From assembly GCA_026636295.1 (NCBI GenBank), contig CP089453.1, positions 372,001 to 436,000 of the forward strand: a stretch of 64,000 nucleotides of DNA. The letters are read 5' to 3'. The DNA is from Medakamo hakoo. Its lineage: Eukaryota > Chlorophyta > Trebouxiophyceae > Coccomyxaceae. The notes below the pieces were generated by a model. It saw nothing but the letters and a program-made list of their open reading frames with translations. It did no database searches and had not been told where the DNA came from. Below are positions 8,845 through 19,719 of this stretch, piece by piece. Made by a program: the position numbers and the translations under genes. Numbering within the stretch: the first letter of the stretch is position 1; each line of letters begins with the position of its first letter.

Positions 8845-11002
8845 TCAAGTCGCGCGCGCCGAGTCAAAGGACACGGACTTGGCGCCCTGCCGCAGCGCGT
8901 TGCCGCGCAGCAGGGAGCCGACCGTGTCGACGAGCAGCTTGGCGTCGTCCAGCGGGTTGCCCGGCACGACCGTCTTGAACAGGTACGAGTCGAACGTCAT
9001 CTTCTGGACGTACGTGCTCTCGCACATCTCCACAAACGCTTCGCGCGCGGGGTTGGACCGGTAGAACACCTTCTGCAGGATGTCCAGGACCTTGTAGGTC
9101 GCCCAGTACTTTTTGTCAAACTTGTCGACGTACGTGCGCAGGGCGGCCTCGCCCGGCATGACGGTGCCGCCGCGGGACGCGGCCACGATCTCCTCGGCGG
9201 CCATGCGGCCCGACTTGGCGGCGAAGTAGATGCCCTCGCCCGAGCACTTGGTGACGTAACCCGCCGCGTCGCCGACGAGCGCGGCGCGGCCTTTGATGCG
9301 GCGCGGGCGCGGGTGCTCCGGGATGGGGTGCGCCTCCACCCGGATGATGGACCCGCCCGCCGTCTTGACGGCCGACCGGTCGCGCGTCGCCTGCTGGTAC
9401 TGCTTGATGGCCGTCTTGTTGACGACGGTGCCCGTGCCGACGGCGACGTGGTCGTACTTGGGGAAGACCCACCCGTAAAAGTCGGGGGAGACGTCGTCGC
9501 CCACGTACATCTCCGCCAGGTCCTTGTAGTAGTCCATCTTGGCGTCGGGGATGCGGATGCGCTCCTGGAACGCGATGGCGTAGTCGTACTCGCCCGCGTC
9601 GATCTCCTTGGCGACACGCGAGTTGGCGCCGTCGGCGCCGATGACCATGTCGACCTCCAGCGTGGACGGCGTGCCGACCTTGCCGCCGTCGGCGTAGTCG
9701 TTGTAGTGGATGGTGTACGGGCCGGACGCGCCCTCCTTCTGCTCCATGCGCATGAGCAGGCCGTTGACGACGGACGCGCCCTTCTGGGACGCGCGCTTGC
9801 GCAGGTAGTCGTCAAACACCTCGCGCCGGCACATGCCGATGTACTCCGTCTCGGACAGGGTCTTGCCGACGTCGACTTCGCGGTTGGAGGGCGAGATCAT
9901 CTTCATTTTGGTGACCTGGGAGTGTGGGTGGGGAGGAGGAGGCGGGGTGGCGCGAGGCGGGTGAGGCGGGGGTTGGCAGTCCGAGCGCTGGGTGAGGGTT
10001 GGTGGTGGGGAGCCGTGTCGGGAGGGGAGGCCGCGGCGGGCCCCGCCTCTTCGCGCGCGCGCGCGCGTGGCGGCCCTGTGTGCTTGGGACGGCCGGGTCG
10101 CGCGGGCGAGGCTCGCTCACGCCCTCTCACTCCACCAGCACCGTAGCCAGAGGCCTCCAGCTCCGGTCTGGGCGGGCCACGCGCTGAGGAAGGGCGCTGT
10201 CGGCCCCCCAACACGCGAGCGCATGCGGGGGGCCTGCGCCGCCCCCGACCCTGCACCCTTATCCCGACGCGGAGCGGGCGGGCCCCCCCCGACTGGCCCG
10301 CCGCGCCCGAAAGGAAACGCCCGCCCTGGCAGCCCTGACCGCCCCACTCCACCACTCCTCCCGCTCTTCATACCTTGCGGTCGATGATCTCGGCCGGGAT
10401 GTCAAACTCGTCGACCATGCACAGCGGGATGGCGCCGCCGCACGGCTGTTTTTTGATGTTGGGTTCAGGGCACAAGTGAGCGCGGCCGTTTTTCGCGGCG
10501 CATGGAGCGAGGCACCCACACAGGAGGCGCCAGCCGCCCCCGCGCGCACGGCGGTAGACGGTGCTTTTCGGCCAATCCACCGCCTCCGGTGCGTAGCCAG
10601 AACACCACGCCGCCCTCTGCGCGCGACGGGCACGCCCACAGCCGGCTCAGCGCCCGCAGAAACGCGGCCGTTGGCGCGGCCAACCCTTCCCCCCCTCCGA
10701 CGCGTCGTTTTTCCTTCGCGCCGGCACGCCCCGCCCCCGTCTCCAAATACCTTGCAGTTGTCCAGCTTGCGCTCAATCAAGAAGGTCTCCACCCCGCCAG
10801 CGGCCAGGGTCTCGGCCGCGCACGCGCCCGACGGCCCGCCGCCGATGACGGCGACGCGCAGCTTGCGGTCGAGCTTGGCGCCGTCGCGGACGGCCGCGGC
10901 CGCGACCTGGAGCGAGGCCGACCGGGCGACGCGGTTGGAGCCGCGAGCGGCCCGGGCCGGCAGGGCCGTGCGGGCGGAGGAGGAGGACAGGGAGGCCTGC
11001 AT
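8845..11002 (-). CDS. CHLP: geranylgeranyl reductase, chloroplast
   Basis: This flavoprotein reduces the geranylgeranyl chain to phytyl for chlorophyll and tocopherol synthesis in the plastid. Exons on the minus strand are 10751-11002, 10374-10445 and 8845-9915, all joined in phase 0, giving 464 residues. The Ser/Ala/Arg-rich N-terminus is a chloroplast transit peptide. It is followed by the FAD dinucleotide-binding motif VIGGGPSGACAAE, then the family signature DNCKPCGGAIPLCM, which spans the first two splice junctions. MISPSNREVDVG, EYIGMCRREV and the second FAD motif LVGDAAGYV follow. Length and motifs are normal for CHLP. It converges with the channel gene, leaving a 172-bp spacer. This gene is the best single indicator that the host is photosynthetic and green. 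Confidence 0.96.
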
Positions 11003-11322
11003 TTGTTTTGGGGGGGGGAGACTCTTTTTTTTGGCTAGCGAAAAAAAAAGGGTCGGGCGAATTTTTCGAGTGAGGCAGGGGCCGCGGGCCGGACCCAGAC
11101 CTCCCCCCCACCTCATTCCGTCCCCCTCGGTCACAACGTCGTCTTGTCTCCCTTGTGTTTACACAGGCGCGCCAGACGCGCCGCTCCTCTCTTTGGGAGG
11201 GGCGCGCGGTCGCCAGTCGGCCTGGGTCCTTGCCACTTCTCTCTCTCTCTCCCTCTCTCTCTCTGCGCTTCCCTCTCGCCCTCTCTGTGTGAGTGTCTCT
11301 CTCGCAGCTCCCTCCCCCTCCT
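11003..11322. other. spacer CHLP promoter / BRCT gene 3' end
   Basis: This 320-bp spacer holds the upstream region of CHLP and the 3' end of the next minus-strand gene. It contains a purine/pyrimidine-skewed CT microsatellite at 11238-11264 and A/T runs just upstream of the CHLP start. No gene is seen. Confidence 0.5.
11238..11264. repeat. CT microsatellite
   Basis: A short run of CT dinucleotides with one interruption lies between CHLP and the BRCT gene. Confidence 0.85.
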
Positions 11323-14061
11323 TCAACGCACGGCCGCCGCCCGCCTGGACACACTCCCGGGCGTCGGCCCGCCGCCCGCCCCACGGGGCAGGGCCGGCCG
11401 GCGGTACTCCTCCGCCGCGCGCAGCAACCACTCATCCCCCACGACGGGCGCGCCGGGCGGCGCGCCGGGCGGCGGCGCCGGGCGGCTGCCCCCGCCCGCG
11501 ACGACGACGAGCGTCGGGGGGCCGGCCCCGCCCACGGCCGCGCCCAGGGCGGCCGCCACGGCCCGCAGGGCCGCCGGGTCCACGCCGGGCGGGGGCGGGC
11601 CGCTCGCCCCCGCGGGCGGGCAGACCCACACCCGCTCGCCGGCGAGCAGGGGCGGCGACCCGGCCGCGCGCGCGGCGGCCGCCCGGGCCGCGCCCGCTGC
11701 AAAGCGCACGGCCGCGCGCCACTGCTGCCCGCCCTCCCCCTCCGTCGGCAGCCACCGCCCCTGCGCCAGGCAGGCCGCGATCCAGCCGGGGCTGACGAAC
11801 GTCGCGCCCGCCGCCACGGCCAGCAGCACTTTCAGCGTGCGCCGCTCCGCGCCCAGCACCAGGTGCGTGGGGTCGGGGCCGGCCGCGGCCGGCCCGCCGC
11901 TGGGGTCGGGCGCGAGGCGGGCGCCGCCACGCAGGCGGGCGACCGCGGCGCGCGCGGCCGCCGCGGTGTCATCGGGCACGGACGACAGGGCGATGACGGG
12001 CGGGCGGGCGAAGCCGGCCGGCGTGCGGTCGGCCAGGGCGGAGGGCGGGAGCGACGCGGCGGCGGCGGTGGTGGGTGGGGCCGCCGCCGGCGGCGTCTCC
12101 ACCGCCGCCGCCGCGGCCGCCGCTTTCTTGGCCGCCAGGGACGACGGGTGGGGCGCCGCGCCACCGCCGGCCGGCGGCGCGGGGCCCGCATGCGGTGGCG
12201 GCGCGTTTTCATCGCCCGGCGCCGGCCGTGCGGCCGACGGCGGCCCGCCCGCGCCGCCCCCACCCCCGCCGCACCGGTCGTCGTTGTCGGGCCCGTCCCA
12301 CACGCGCGGCTGGGTCCACGGCGCGTCGGGCGGGGGCGGGTGCGTGGCCCGGGGCGGGGCCGCCCGGGCGGCGGCGGCGGCCCGGACCAGGGTGTTGGCC
12401 GTGGGCGCAGGCCGGCGGGCGCTGGCCGGGGCCGCGGCCGCGCCACTGGCCGGCCCGCCGCCGCCGCCGCCGCGCGGGCCAAACCTGGAGGGCGTCGGCC
12501 CCGCCCGGCCGGCGGGCGCCGCCGCCACGCTCCCGCTCCCACCACCACCGCTCCCAGGCACGGGCGGCGTGGCCCAGGGCGAGGACACACGCAGGACGGG
12601 CGGGATGGGGATGACGCCGTCCGCGGCGCGGCCCTTCTGGCCCGGCGCGGGCGGCGCGGGCGTCGGCGGCAGGGCCTCCGGCGTCGCCGTCACGACCGGC
12701 ATGCGGGCGTGGACCAGGCGGTGCAGGTTGCGGGTGGAGTAGCGCAGGGCGGCCGCGGCGGGCAGCGTGTCGGCGGCGGGCGGCGGGTCGGCCGCGGCCG
12801 GCTCGGCCGGCGGCGCGGCGGCACGGGTGCGTTTGGGCGCGGGCGCGGCCCGTTTTTTGGGCGGCGCACGCTTGGCGGCGGGCCGCAGCGGCCCGCCGCG
12901 GCGCCGGCCACGCGACGCCAGCGGGTCGGGCTGGCTGTCCGGGATGGACTCGGTGTCCGTGCCCTCGCCCTCGCTCCCTGCCTCCGCCTCCTCGCTCCCG
13001 CTGCTGCCCGCGTCCTCGGACGAGGACGGCTCGCCGCCGTCCGACTCCTCTTCCTCCTCGTCGTCGTCGTCCGAGGGAGACGCGGCCCGGCGCCGGCGGG
13101 GGGGCGGCGCCCGCCTCTTGGCCGGAGCAGCCTTTTTGGCGGGCGCTTTGCGCGCGGCGGGCGCGCGGCGGGCGGCCGCGGCCGCGGCCGCGCCACCACC
13201 GGCGCGAGTGCGCCGGGCCGGCCCCGCCGCCGCAACGGCCGCGGCGACCGCGTCCGCGGCCCCGCCCGCCAGCAGCTGGGTGGACGAAAAGGCGGCGGCG
13301 CCGACGTCCAAGGCCGCCAGCAGAGCGGCCGCGCCCGACCCCGACGGCCGGCGGCGCCGGGGTTGTGCCGCGGCGGCCGCCGCAGCTTTGCGCCTCGCGG
13401 GCGGGCGGCGGGCGGCTGCAGTGCCGCCGCCGCGTGCGGGCCGCCCGCTCCCACCAAGGGACGGCAGGCCCGGCGGCAGGGGGGCGAGGAAGGCGGCCTC
13501 CTGGTGGGGGTGTGTGGGAGGTGTCGAGGTGGATGGGGTGTGTGTGTGGGCAGGTTGAGAGCGGCCGGCCGGCCGCGCCCGGTCGCGCGCGCAGAGAGCG
13601 CACCGGCCCCCCTCCCCGCCCAGCTCCCCTCAGAAAAAAAACTCACGTCCACCCTGTCCCCAGCCCGGGAGCAGGCTTCCAGCCAGGCGGGCGTGACAAA
13701 GTGGGCGGTCGAGCCGGCCTGGTGCAAGGGGCGAGTGAGATGAGGGAGTCCGGGATGAGGGAGAAGCGAGCCATCGCGCTCTATTGCGCGCTCGAAGTGC
13801 AGTTCGCATGCGTTTCGGCCCCAAAAAACTCACCAGGGCCACGCGGTCGTGAAGGGCCCTCAGCTCCGCATCCTCAGCCGCGCTGCCCCGTCCACCGCGG
13901 GACCGGCAAAAGATGACGTGCGTAGTGGTGGCGGTGGGGCGGGCGACGGCCCGGGCGCCCAGGGCAGTTGCACGCGAGCGCAGCGCGGCCAGAGCGTCGG
14001 CCGAGGAGGAGCCGCCGCCCGCCGCGGCGACGACGAGGCCGGCCAGGGGCTGGGGCGCCAT
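11323..14061 (-). CDS. microcephalin-like three-BRCT protein
   Basis: This is a nuclear DNA-damage or chromosome-condensation type protein. Exons are 13834-14061, 13647-13718 and 11323-13500, all phase 0, giving 825 residues (human MCPH1 is about 835). The N-terminal BRCT spans the first splice junctions: THVIFCRSRGG, then FVTPAWLEACSRAGDRVD, then EAAFLAPLP, which resembles the MCPH1 segment ending HIDESLFP. The middle is a disordered, acidic and basic Ala/Pro-rich region with nuclear-localisation-like clusters. A tandem BRCT pair closes the protein (about residues 600-690 and 700-810), with ATFVSPGWIAACLAQGRWLP in the first repeat. One N-terminal plus two C-terminal BRCTs is the microcephalin layout; plants have a comparable three-BRCT protein. 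The exact orthology is inferred. Confidence 0.78.
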
Positions 14062-14246
14062 GGCGGGCAGGAGGGGGGCTTGTGCTCGTGTGGCGTGCGG
14101 CTCACAAAGCAATTCCTCCTGCAGGCAGGCAGAGAGACAACGGGCAGACGCGCGCGCAGAGCCGACCGGCGAAAGGCGCCTCTGGGCTCTCGGGGCCGCC
14201 CTCGGTCAGTCCAAAGAGAGAAAAAAAAGAGAAACGCCTCGCCACA
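14062..14246. promoter_or_regulatory. divergent promoter, BRCT / EGF-RING genes
   Basis: Only 185 bp separate the two divergent start codons, so the promoters must overlap. No specific element is recognised. Confidence 0.5.
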
Positions 14247-17200
14247 ATGGCCCGCCTCGCGCGCCAGGCGGCCCTGGCCCTGCTCCTGGCGGTGTCAGCC
14301 GCTGGAGCACGACCGCCCCAGCCCTCTATGGCGGGCTGGGGCGGCGGCGCGCGGTGTCCGCCCGCCGCCGCGGACGCGACGCTCGACGGGGAGCGCGGCG
14401 CGGCGGCGTCGTTGGCGCGCCCGGGCTGTGCCGCCCACTTCGTGTTCGACCCGGCCCCATGCCTGGCGCAGGGACGCAGGTGCGGAGTGACTGAGAACGC
14501 AAGCGACGAAAGGGTGGAAGGTGCCCCCCCCCCGGAACGCGGCCTGGCCGCGCGAGAGGCCAAGCCATGGCTCACGCGCCGCCCACCTTCCTTGGCCGTC
14601 CCCCCCCCCTCCCCCACCCCACCCCACCAGCCTCCTCACCGTGCGGGCCTGGGCCGCGCCCTCCACGGTCGCCGCGCCCTTCCTGCTCGTCGCCCCGCTG
14701 GACGAGCCCGCGGATCCGTCCAACCCCAAGGCCGCCGCCCTGTGGCCGCGGCCGGTCCCGCCGCCGCCCCGCGACCCGTCCGCGCCGCCCCCCTCGCCCG
14801 CCCGCGCCGTGCGCGCGCCGCCGCCCTGGCGGCTGAGAGGGCCGCAGGACCGCGTCGCGCACGACTTGCCGGCGGTGGGCACACCGCTCCAAACCGTGTC
14901 GGTCGACCTCGCTCAGGCCAAGGCCAAGGCGTGGGCGGTGTCCCTGACGCACGCGGGGTTTCCGGCGGGCGCCGCCGCCCCGCCCGCCGACGCCGCCCTC
15001 GACTTTGTCCTGACCGCCACGTGCGCCCCCACCGCCAACGCGACGTGCCCGACGCCGGCCCCGGGCGCACCCCTGTGCGCCGGCCGCGGGGCGTGCACCC
15101 CACGCCCCGGCGGCTGCGGCCGCGCCGACGGCCGGGATGGCGCCGGGGCGTGCGCCGCGTGCGTGTGCGAGCCGGGGTGGGCGGGGACGGCGTGCGAGCG
15201 GGCGGTGCGCGTGCTGGCCAGCTCGCCGGGCGGCGACGGCCGCGTGGCGACCGCGTCCACGGACGCGGCAGCCCCAGGCGCCTGGGAGCATTTCGAGTGG
15301 CGGCCGCCGGCCTCTCCCCTCCCGCCGTCCCACGCGTCGACCGGCGCCCTGCTTGTCGAACTCGACGTGCGGGCCGGCGACGTCGCGCTCCTCGTCCGGC
15401 GGCTGTCGGGCGATGACGGCCCGTCCAGCCGTGGGGCCCTGCCCACGGAAGGCGTCTGGCTGGGCAGCGGCGGCGGCGGCGGCGGGAGTGGTGGCGGCGG
15501 TGGGAGTGGCCCGCCCGCCCGCCCGCCGTCCGCCGGCGCGGGCGGCGGCGGCGACGCCGACGACCTGTCGGCCGCCGCGTCCATGCTGCGCCAGTGGCTG
15601 CAGCGCAGCAGTGCGGACTCGTACTTTGGAGGCGGCGGCGACGACGACGGCGACGATGATGGCGAAGAAGGAGGCGACGACGACGCGTCCGGCGACGCGT
15701 CCCCGTCCTCGCTCGCCCGGCCGCCCGCGGCCGGCGCGACGCCGCTCGCGCCGCCGGCCGCCGACGCGGCCGCCTGGTCGGCGGGGGATGCGCGGCCGCA
15801 CATCCTCGTCCCGGGCGTCCGGCCGGGCGACGTCCTCTCCATTTCCGTGCTGACGTCCGACGCGCGGGCCAAAGACCCGGGCGCGTACGGCGTGACCGCC
15901 CGGTGGGGCGGCTGGACCAGCGGCGGCGGCGGCGGAAGCGGCGGCGGGGGCGCGCCCGCCCCCGGGACGACGCCCGTCTGTGCGCAGGACTGCGGGGCGG
16001 CCGACGGCCACGGCGCCTGCGTCCGGGACGGGCGCTGCGCCTGTGCACCTGGGCGTGGCGGCCCCGCCTGCCAGGGCCCCGCGGCCGACCTGGCGCCCGG
16101 CCAGGCGGCGGGAGGCGAGCTCCCGCCCGGCGGGTGGGCGTTCTTCGAGCTCCACCCAGCGGCCGGCGCGTCGGTCGACCCGTCCGACGCGCAGCGGCGG
16201 CTGCTGGTGCTGGCGTACGACACGGCGGGCGGGCACCCGCTCATACTGGCGCAACGCGCGTACAGCAGCGACGGCGGCTGGGGTGTGGACGGCGGCAGCG
16301 ACGGCGACGGCGACGGCGCCTGGCCCGCGCCCGCCAGCGCCGACGCGGTGCTACGCGCGGGCGCGTTTGCGTCCGGGCCCGAAGTCGTCGCCTTCGACCC
16401 CTCGGACGGGTCGGCCACCGCGGCGCCGTCGCCCATGCGCATCGCAATCTACAACACGCCCCTCACCCAGGGCGGCGGCACGTCGCGCACGTCGTCGGCC
16501 GGCAGCGGCGCCCTGTCCTTCCGTTTCCGCCTGGGCACGGGGCCGCCCGTCGACGCGGCCGCGCGTGTGGCGGGGCGGCGCCGGGGCGCCATCGCCGCCT
16601 GGCTGGCCGCCGCGCTGGCCTTGTCCGGCCTGGTCACGCTGTGCGGGCTGGGCCTGGCCGTGCGGGGGGTGGTCGTCGTGCTGGCCGCCCGCCGCGCGGC
16701 CCGGGCGAATGGTGGCCGCCCGCCGGCCGGGGCCGGCGCCTGGTTTGCCGCGGCTGTGGGTGGCCAGCCTCCCACGCCCGCCCCCGCCTCCGCCGGCCTG
16801 GCGCCCGCCGCCATTGCGGCGTTGCCCACGCGCGTGTTTGGCGGGTCGGCCGACGGCGACGGGGGCCAGGCGCCCTGCCCGCCCTCGGCCACGCCGCCGA
16901 AACCCGAGGCCACGCCCACTGTGTCCGTCGCGGCCGTCGCTTGCGCGCCCGATGGCTCGCCCGCCCTCCCACCGCCCCTCGTCCACGCCGTGTCCGCCGA
17001 CTGGCGGCCGCAGTGCGTCGTGTGCGTGTGCGAGTTTGAGCGGGGCGAAACGCTGACCACGCTGCCCGCGTGCGGGCATTCCATGCACGCGTCGTGCATC
17101 GCCGCGTGGCTGGCCCGGTCGGCGACGTGCCCCGTGTGCCGGGCGGAGGTGGCGGGGGAGAGGGCGGGCGGCGGGCCCGTGCGTCCGCCGGCGCCGGCCG

Positions 17201-17292
17201 TCGAGGAGGGTGAGGAGGGCGTTGCAGCAGGCCAAGGTGAGGGGGAGGGGCCACCAGCAGCAGAGGGCGTTGCCGCCGACGCGCGCGTGTAG
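14247..17292 (+). CDS. secretory-pathway EGF-like, transmembrane, RING-H2 protein
   Basis: This is a predicted single-pass membrane E3 ubiquitin ligase with a large luminal or extracellular part. Exons are 14247-14479 and 14631-17292, giving 964 residues. A signal peptide (ALALLLAVSAAGA) opens the protein. Two EGF-like Cys clusters are visible: one near residues 223-270 ending CVCEPGWAGTACE, and one near 527-560 with CRDG-like spacing ending GRCACAPGRGGPACQ. Gly-rich linkers separate them. One membrane helix lies near 731-765. The cytosolic tail carries a complete RING-H2 finger (about 871-916): CVVC, CGHSMHASC and CPVC. The order matches receptor-like RING ligases such as PA-TM-RING proteins, but with EGF modules in place of the PA domain. 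The substrate is unknown. The intron after the signal-peptide exon is in phase 2. Confidence 0.82.
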
Positions 17293-17405
17293 ACAGATGG
17301 TGACTAAAAACGTTGGGGGGTGTTGCGCGTGTTGAGACATGGAGGGAGGGACTGGGCTTGCGTGTTTCTCTTTTTCTCTGCTCTCACACACCTGCCACCT
17401 CCATC

Positions 17406-19667
17406 ATGCCGCCCGCCACGACGACCATCGCCCGCCTCCCACCCACGGCCGCCCTGGCCATTGCGGCCGGCTCTACAACGCCCGACACCCCGTCTGCCGT
17501 GGCCCTGGCCGTCGCGGCGGCCCTGGCGCGCGGGCCAAGCACCGTCCGCGTTTCGCTGTCGCCGTCTGCAGACGCGTTTGTGGTCGAGGACGCCGGCGGC
17601 GACGGCCTCGGCCGGGCCGACCTGGAGGCTGCGGCGGCCGCAGTCCTGGGATGTGGTGAGTCTCATGCACGCGCCCTGCCCCCCCAAGCCCGGGCCCTGG
17701 CCACGCTGGCGGCGCTGTCCGCGTCCCTCTCGCTCTCCACCCGCGGCCGCGGGTCGTTTGAGACGACCACCCTCGCCTGCGCCCGGGGCCCGCCGCCCTC
17801 GGCGCGCGTGTGCGTCGCACCGCCGCCTGGCCTGGCGCGTGCCGGGAGCACACTGACCGTGGCCGGCCTGCTGGCGGGCGCGCCAGTCCGTGCGAGGGCG
17901 GCGGCCGCGGCTGGACCCGCGCCCAGCCGCGCGGCCGTCGCACAGACCCTCGTCCGCGCCGCCGTCGCATCGCCGGGTGTCGCGTTTGACTTCCGGTTAG
18001 AAGGGCCCAACGGCCCGGTCCAGCACTGGCCGCGTGGGCGCACGCCGGCCGAGGCGGCGGCGCTGGCGCTGGGGCCGTCCCTCGCGCGGACCGCGCGCGC
18101 CGGCCGGTCGGGCGTGGACGGCTTCACCGCCACCGCCGTGGCGGCCGTGCCGCCCGCGGGCGCTCCAGGAGCGGGCGCATGGGATGCGGGCCGCACGGGC
18201 TCTGGTGGCGGCAGTGGGACCGCCGAGGCCGACGCTGATGGCGCGCCGCCTGCCCTCGGCCCGCGCCAGTTTGTGTCTGTCCGCGGCGCGCCCGCGCCGC
18301 CCTCCTTGGCCTCCGCCGTCACGGCCGCCGTCGCGGGGGATTTCGCGACCATCTGCCGGCACCTGCGTGGTGGGCGTGGCCGGGCCACCGGCTCGGGCGT
18401 CGGGTCCGTCGCGCTAGCCCCTGCCTTTTGCGTGTGGTTGCATGGCGCGGAGGGATGGGATGGAGGGAGTGACCCGCCGCCAGCCGCCGCTGTCGCGGCC
18501 GCGCGCGCCGCCGTCTTGGCCTCCTGGCACGCGGTCGCGCCAGCTTCTTTACTGCCGGATCCACTGGGCGCCAGTCGGCCACCCAAACGCCGCAGCGGTG
18601 AAGCGGCGGCGGCGCCGGAGGAGGAGGAAAGCGCACGACGACCCCCGCCTCCACCCTCGCGCCACCTGGCGGCGGTGAGAGGGCCACACCCACCACCACC
18701 CCGCCGCCGCCCGGCCGTCCTCGCGCCCACGCCCTTCTTCACCATCCCGCCGCCCACCGAACAGCCCTTCCCCTCCTTGGCGACCTTGGGCCTGGAACCG
18801 CGGGCCGCCACGCCCCTCAGCCGGGACGACCTGTCGGCCGCCGTGCCCCTCGCCCAGCTGGTCGACGGGCGCGGGCGCCCCACTTTCTGCGTCCTGGCCC
18901 TCCCGCACGGCCGCTTGGCCGCCCTGGACCCGCACGCCGCGCATGAAAGAGTCAGAGTTGAAGCGCTGGGGCGGGAACTCATGGGCCCGGGCGGCCTGCC
19001 CGCGCCGGCCCCGCCGTCTCCGTCCCCCACTCGCCCGGCCCTCGCGTCTGCACCCCTCCCGCCCGGCCCGGCCTGCCTCCTGTCCCTGCCGCCCGCGGCG
19101 GCGGCGGCTCTGCGCACCCACGCCGCCGCCGCCCACGCCTGGGGCTGGCGCTGGGTGGGGATGGACGGCGACGGCACGACCGTCCGCGTGACGCACGCGC
19201 CATCCTTCTTCCCAGGCGACACCCCAGCTTCGACCAACACCGCGTCCGCCCTGGCGCGCACGAGCGCGCGCGGGCCCGCGCCCGCCGCCACCCTGGCCGA
19301 GTACGCGGCAGTGCTGGCCGGCGCGGGCGCGGGCGGCCGGGTGCCGCCCGTCGTGGGCCGGGCGCTGGCGGCGCGGGCGTGCCGGGGTGCGCTGATGCTT
19401 GGGACGCCCGTCTCCGGTCCTGCCGCGGCCTCCCTGCTGGGCGCGCTGTCGCGCGCGGCGGCGCCGGGCGTGTGCGCGCACGGCCGACCCACGAGCTTGC
19501 TCCTGGCGGACGCGGACGCGGTGGCGGCGGGCGTGAGCGCGAGGCGGCGCGCGGTGAGTGGTGGTGGTGGGAGGGGGCGGGGCCGCGAACCCCTCCCATC
19601 CCTGGTCGCCCGCCTGGCCGCCGCGGTGGCGCAGGCCGAACGGCGGGGCGAGGGACGGCCTGTGTGA
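17406..19667 (+). CDS. MLH3: MutL homologue MLH3-like, ATPase motifs eroded
   Basis: MLH3 pairs with MLH1 and nicks DNA in mismatch repair and meiotic crossover. The single exon starts at ATG 17406 and encodes 753 residues. The C-terminal endonuclease half is typical: DPHAAHERVRVEAL matches the DQHA(x)2E(x)4E metal site with Gln changed to Pro, ACRGAL matches the ACR motif, and CAHGRPTSLLLAD matches the CPHGRP motif. The N-terminal half aligns by length and hydrophobic pattern (LAIAAG, VRVSLSPSADAFVVEDAG). However, the general-base Glu and Mg-binding Asn of the GHKL ATPase are Ala, and GFRGEAL is replaced by PPQARAL. A GTGAGT near 17654 could be a donor, but no convincing acceptor restores these motifs. 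A Gly/Arg-rich stretch precedes the last helix. Confidence 0.83.
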   Translation: MPPATTTIARLPPTAALAIAAGSTTPDTPSAVALAVAAALARGPSTVRVSLSPSADAFVVEDAGGDGLGRADLEAAAAAVLGCGESHARALPPQARALATLAALSASLSLSTRGRGSFETTTLACARGPPPSARVCVAPPPGLARAGSTLTVAGLLAGAPVRARAAAAAGPAPSRAAVAQTLVRAAVASPGVAFDFRLEGPNGPVQHWPRGRTPAEAAALALGPSLARTARAGRSGVDGFTATAVAAVPPAGAPGAGAWDAGRTGSGGGSGTAEADADGAPPALGPRQFVSVRGAPAPPSLASAVTAAVAGDFATICRHLRGGRGRATGSGVGSVALAPAFCVWLHGAEGWDGGSDPPPAAAVAAARAAVLASWHAVAPASLLPDPLGASRPPKRRSGEAAAAPEEEESARRPPPPPSRHLAAVRGPHPPPPRRRPAVLAPTPFFTIPPPTEQPFPSLATLGLEPRAATPLSRDDLSAAVPLAQLVDGRGRPTFCVLALPHGRLAALDPHAAHERVRVEALGRELMGPGGLPAPAPPSPSPTRPALASAPLPPGPACLLSLPPAAAAALRTHAAAAHAWGWRWVGMDGDGTTVRVTHAPSFFPGDTPASTNTASALARTSARGPAPAATLAEYAAVLAGAGAGGRVPPVVGRALAARACRGALMLGTPVSGPAAASLLGALSRAAAPGVCAHGRPTSLLLADADAVAAGVSARRRAVSGGGGRGRGREPLPSLVARLAAAVAQAERRGEGRPV

Positions 19668-19719
19668 GTGTCCTGTGTGTGCTTCTCTCTCTTTTCACGT
19701 TCACGCCCGCCCTCCCCCC

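Noticed and set aside
9313-10146. Plus-strand frame of 277 residues opposite CHLP
   Set aside because: It is the antisense of the conserved reductase and rich in Val/Asp/Arg from codon bias.
17652-17690. Possible tiny intron in MLH3 beginning at a GTGAGT
   Set aside because: The nearest acceptor would make an intron of about 36 nt, and removing it does not restore the missing ATPase motifs. The continuous frame is preferred, with the doubt noted.
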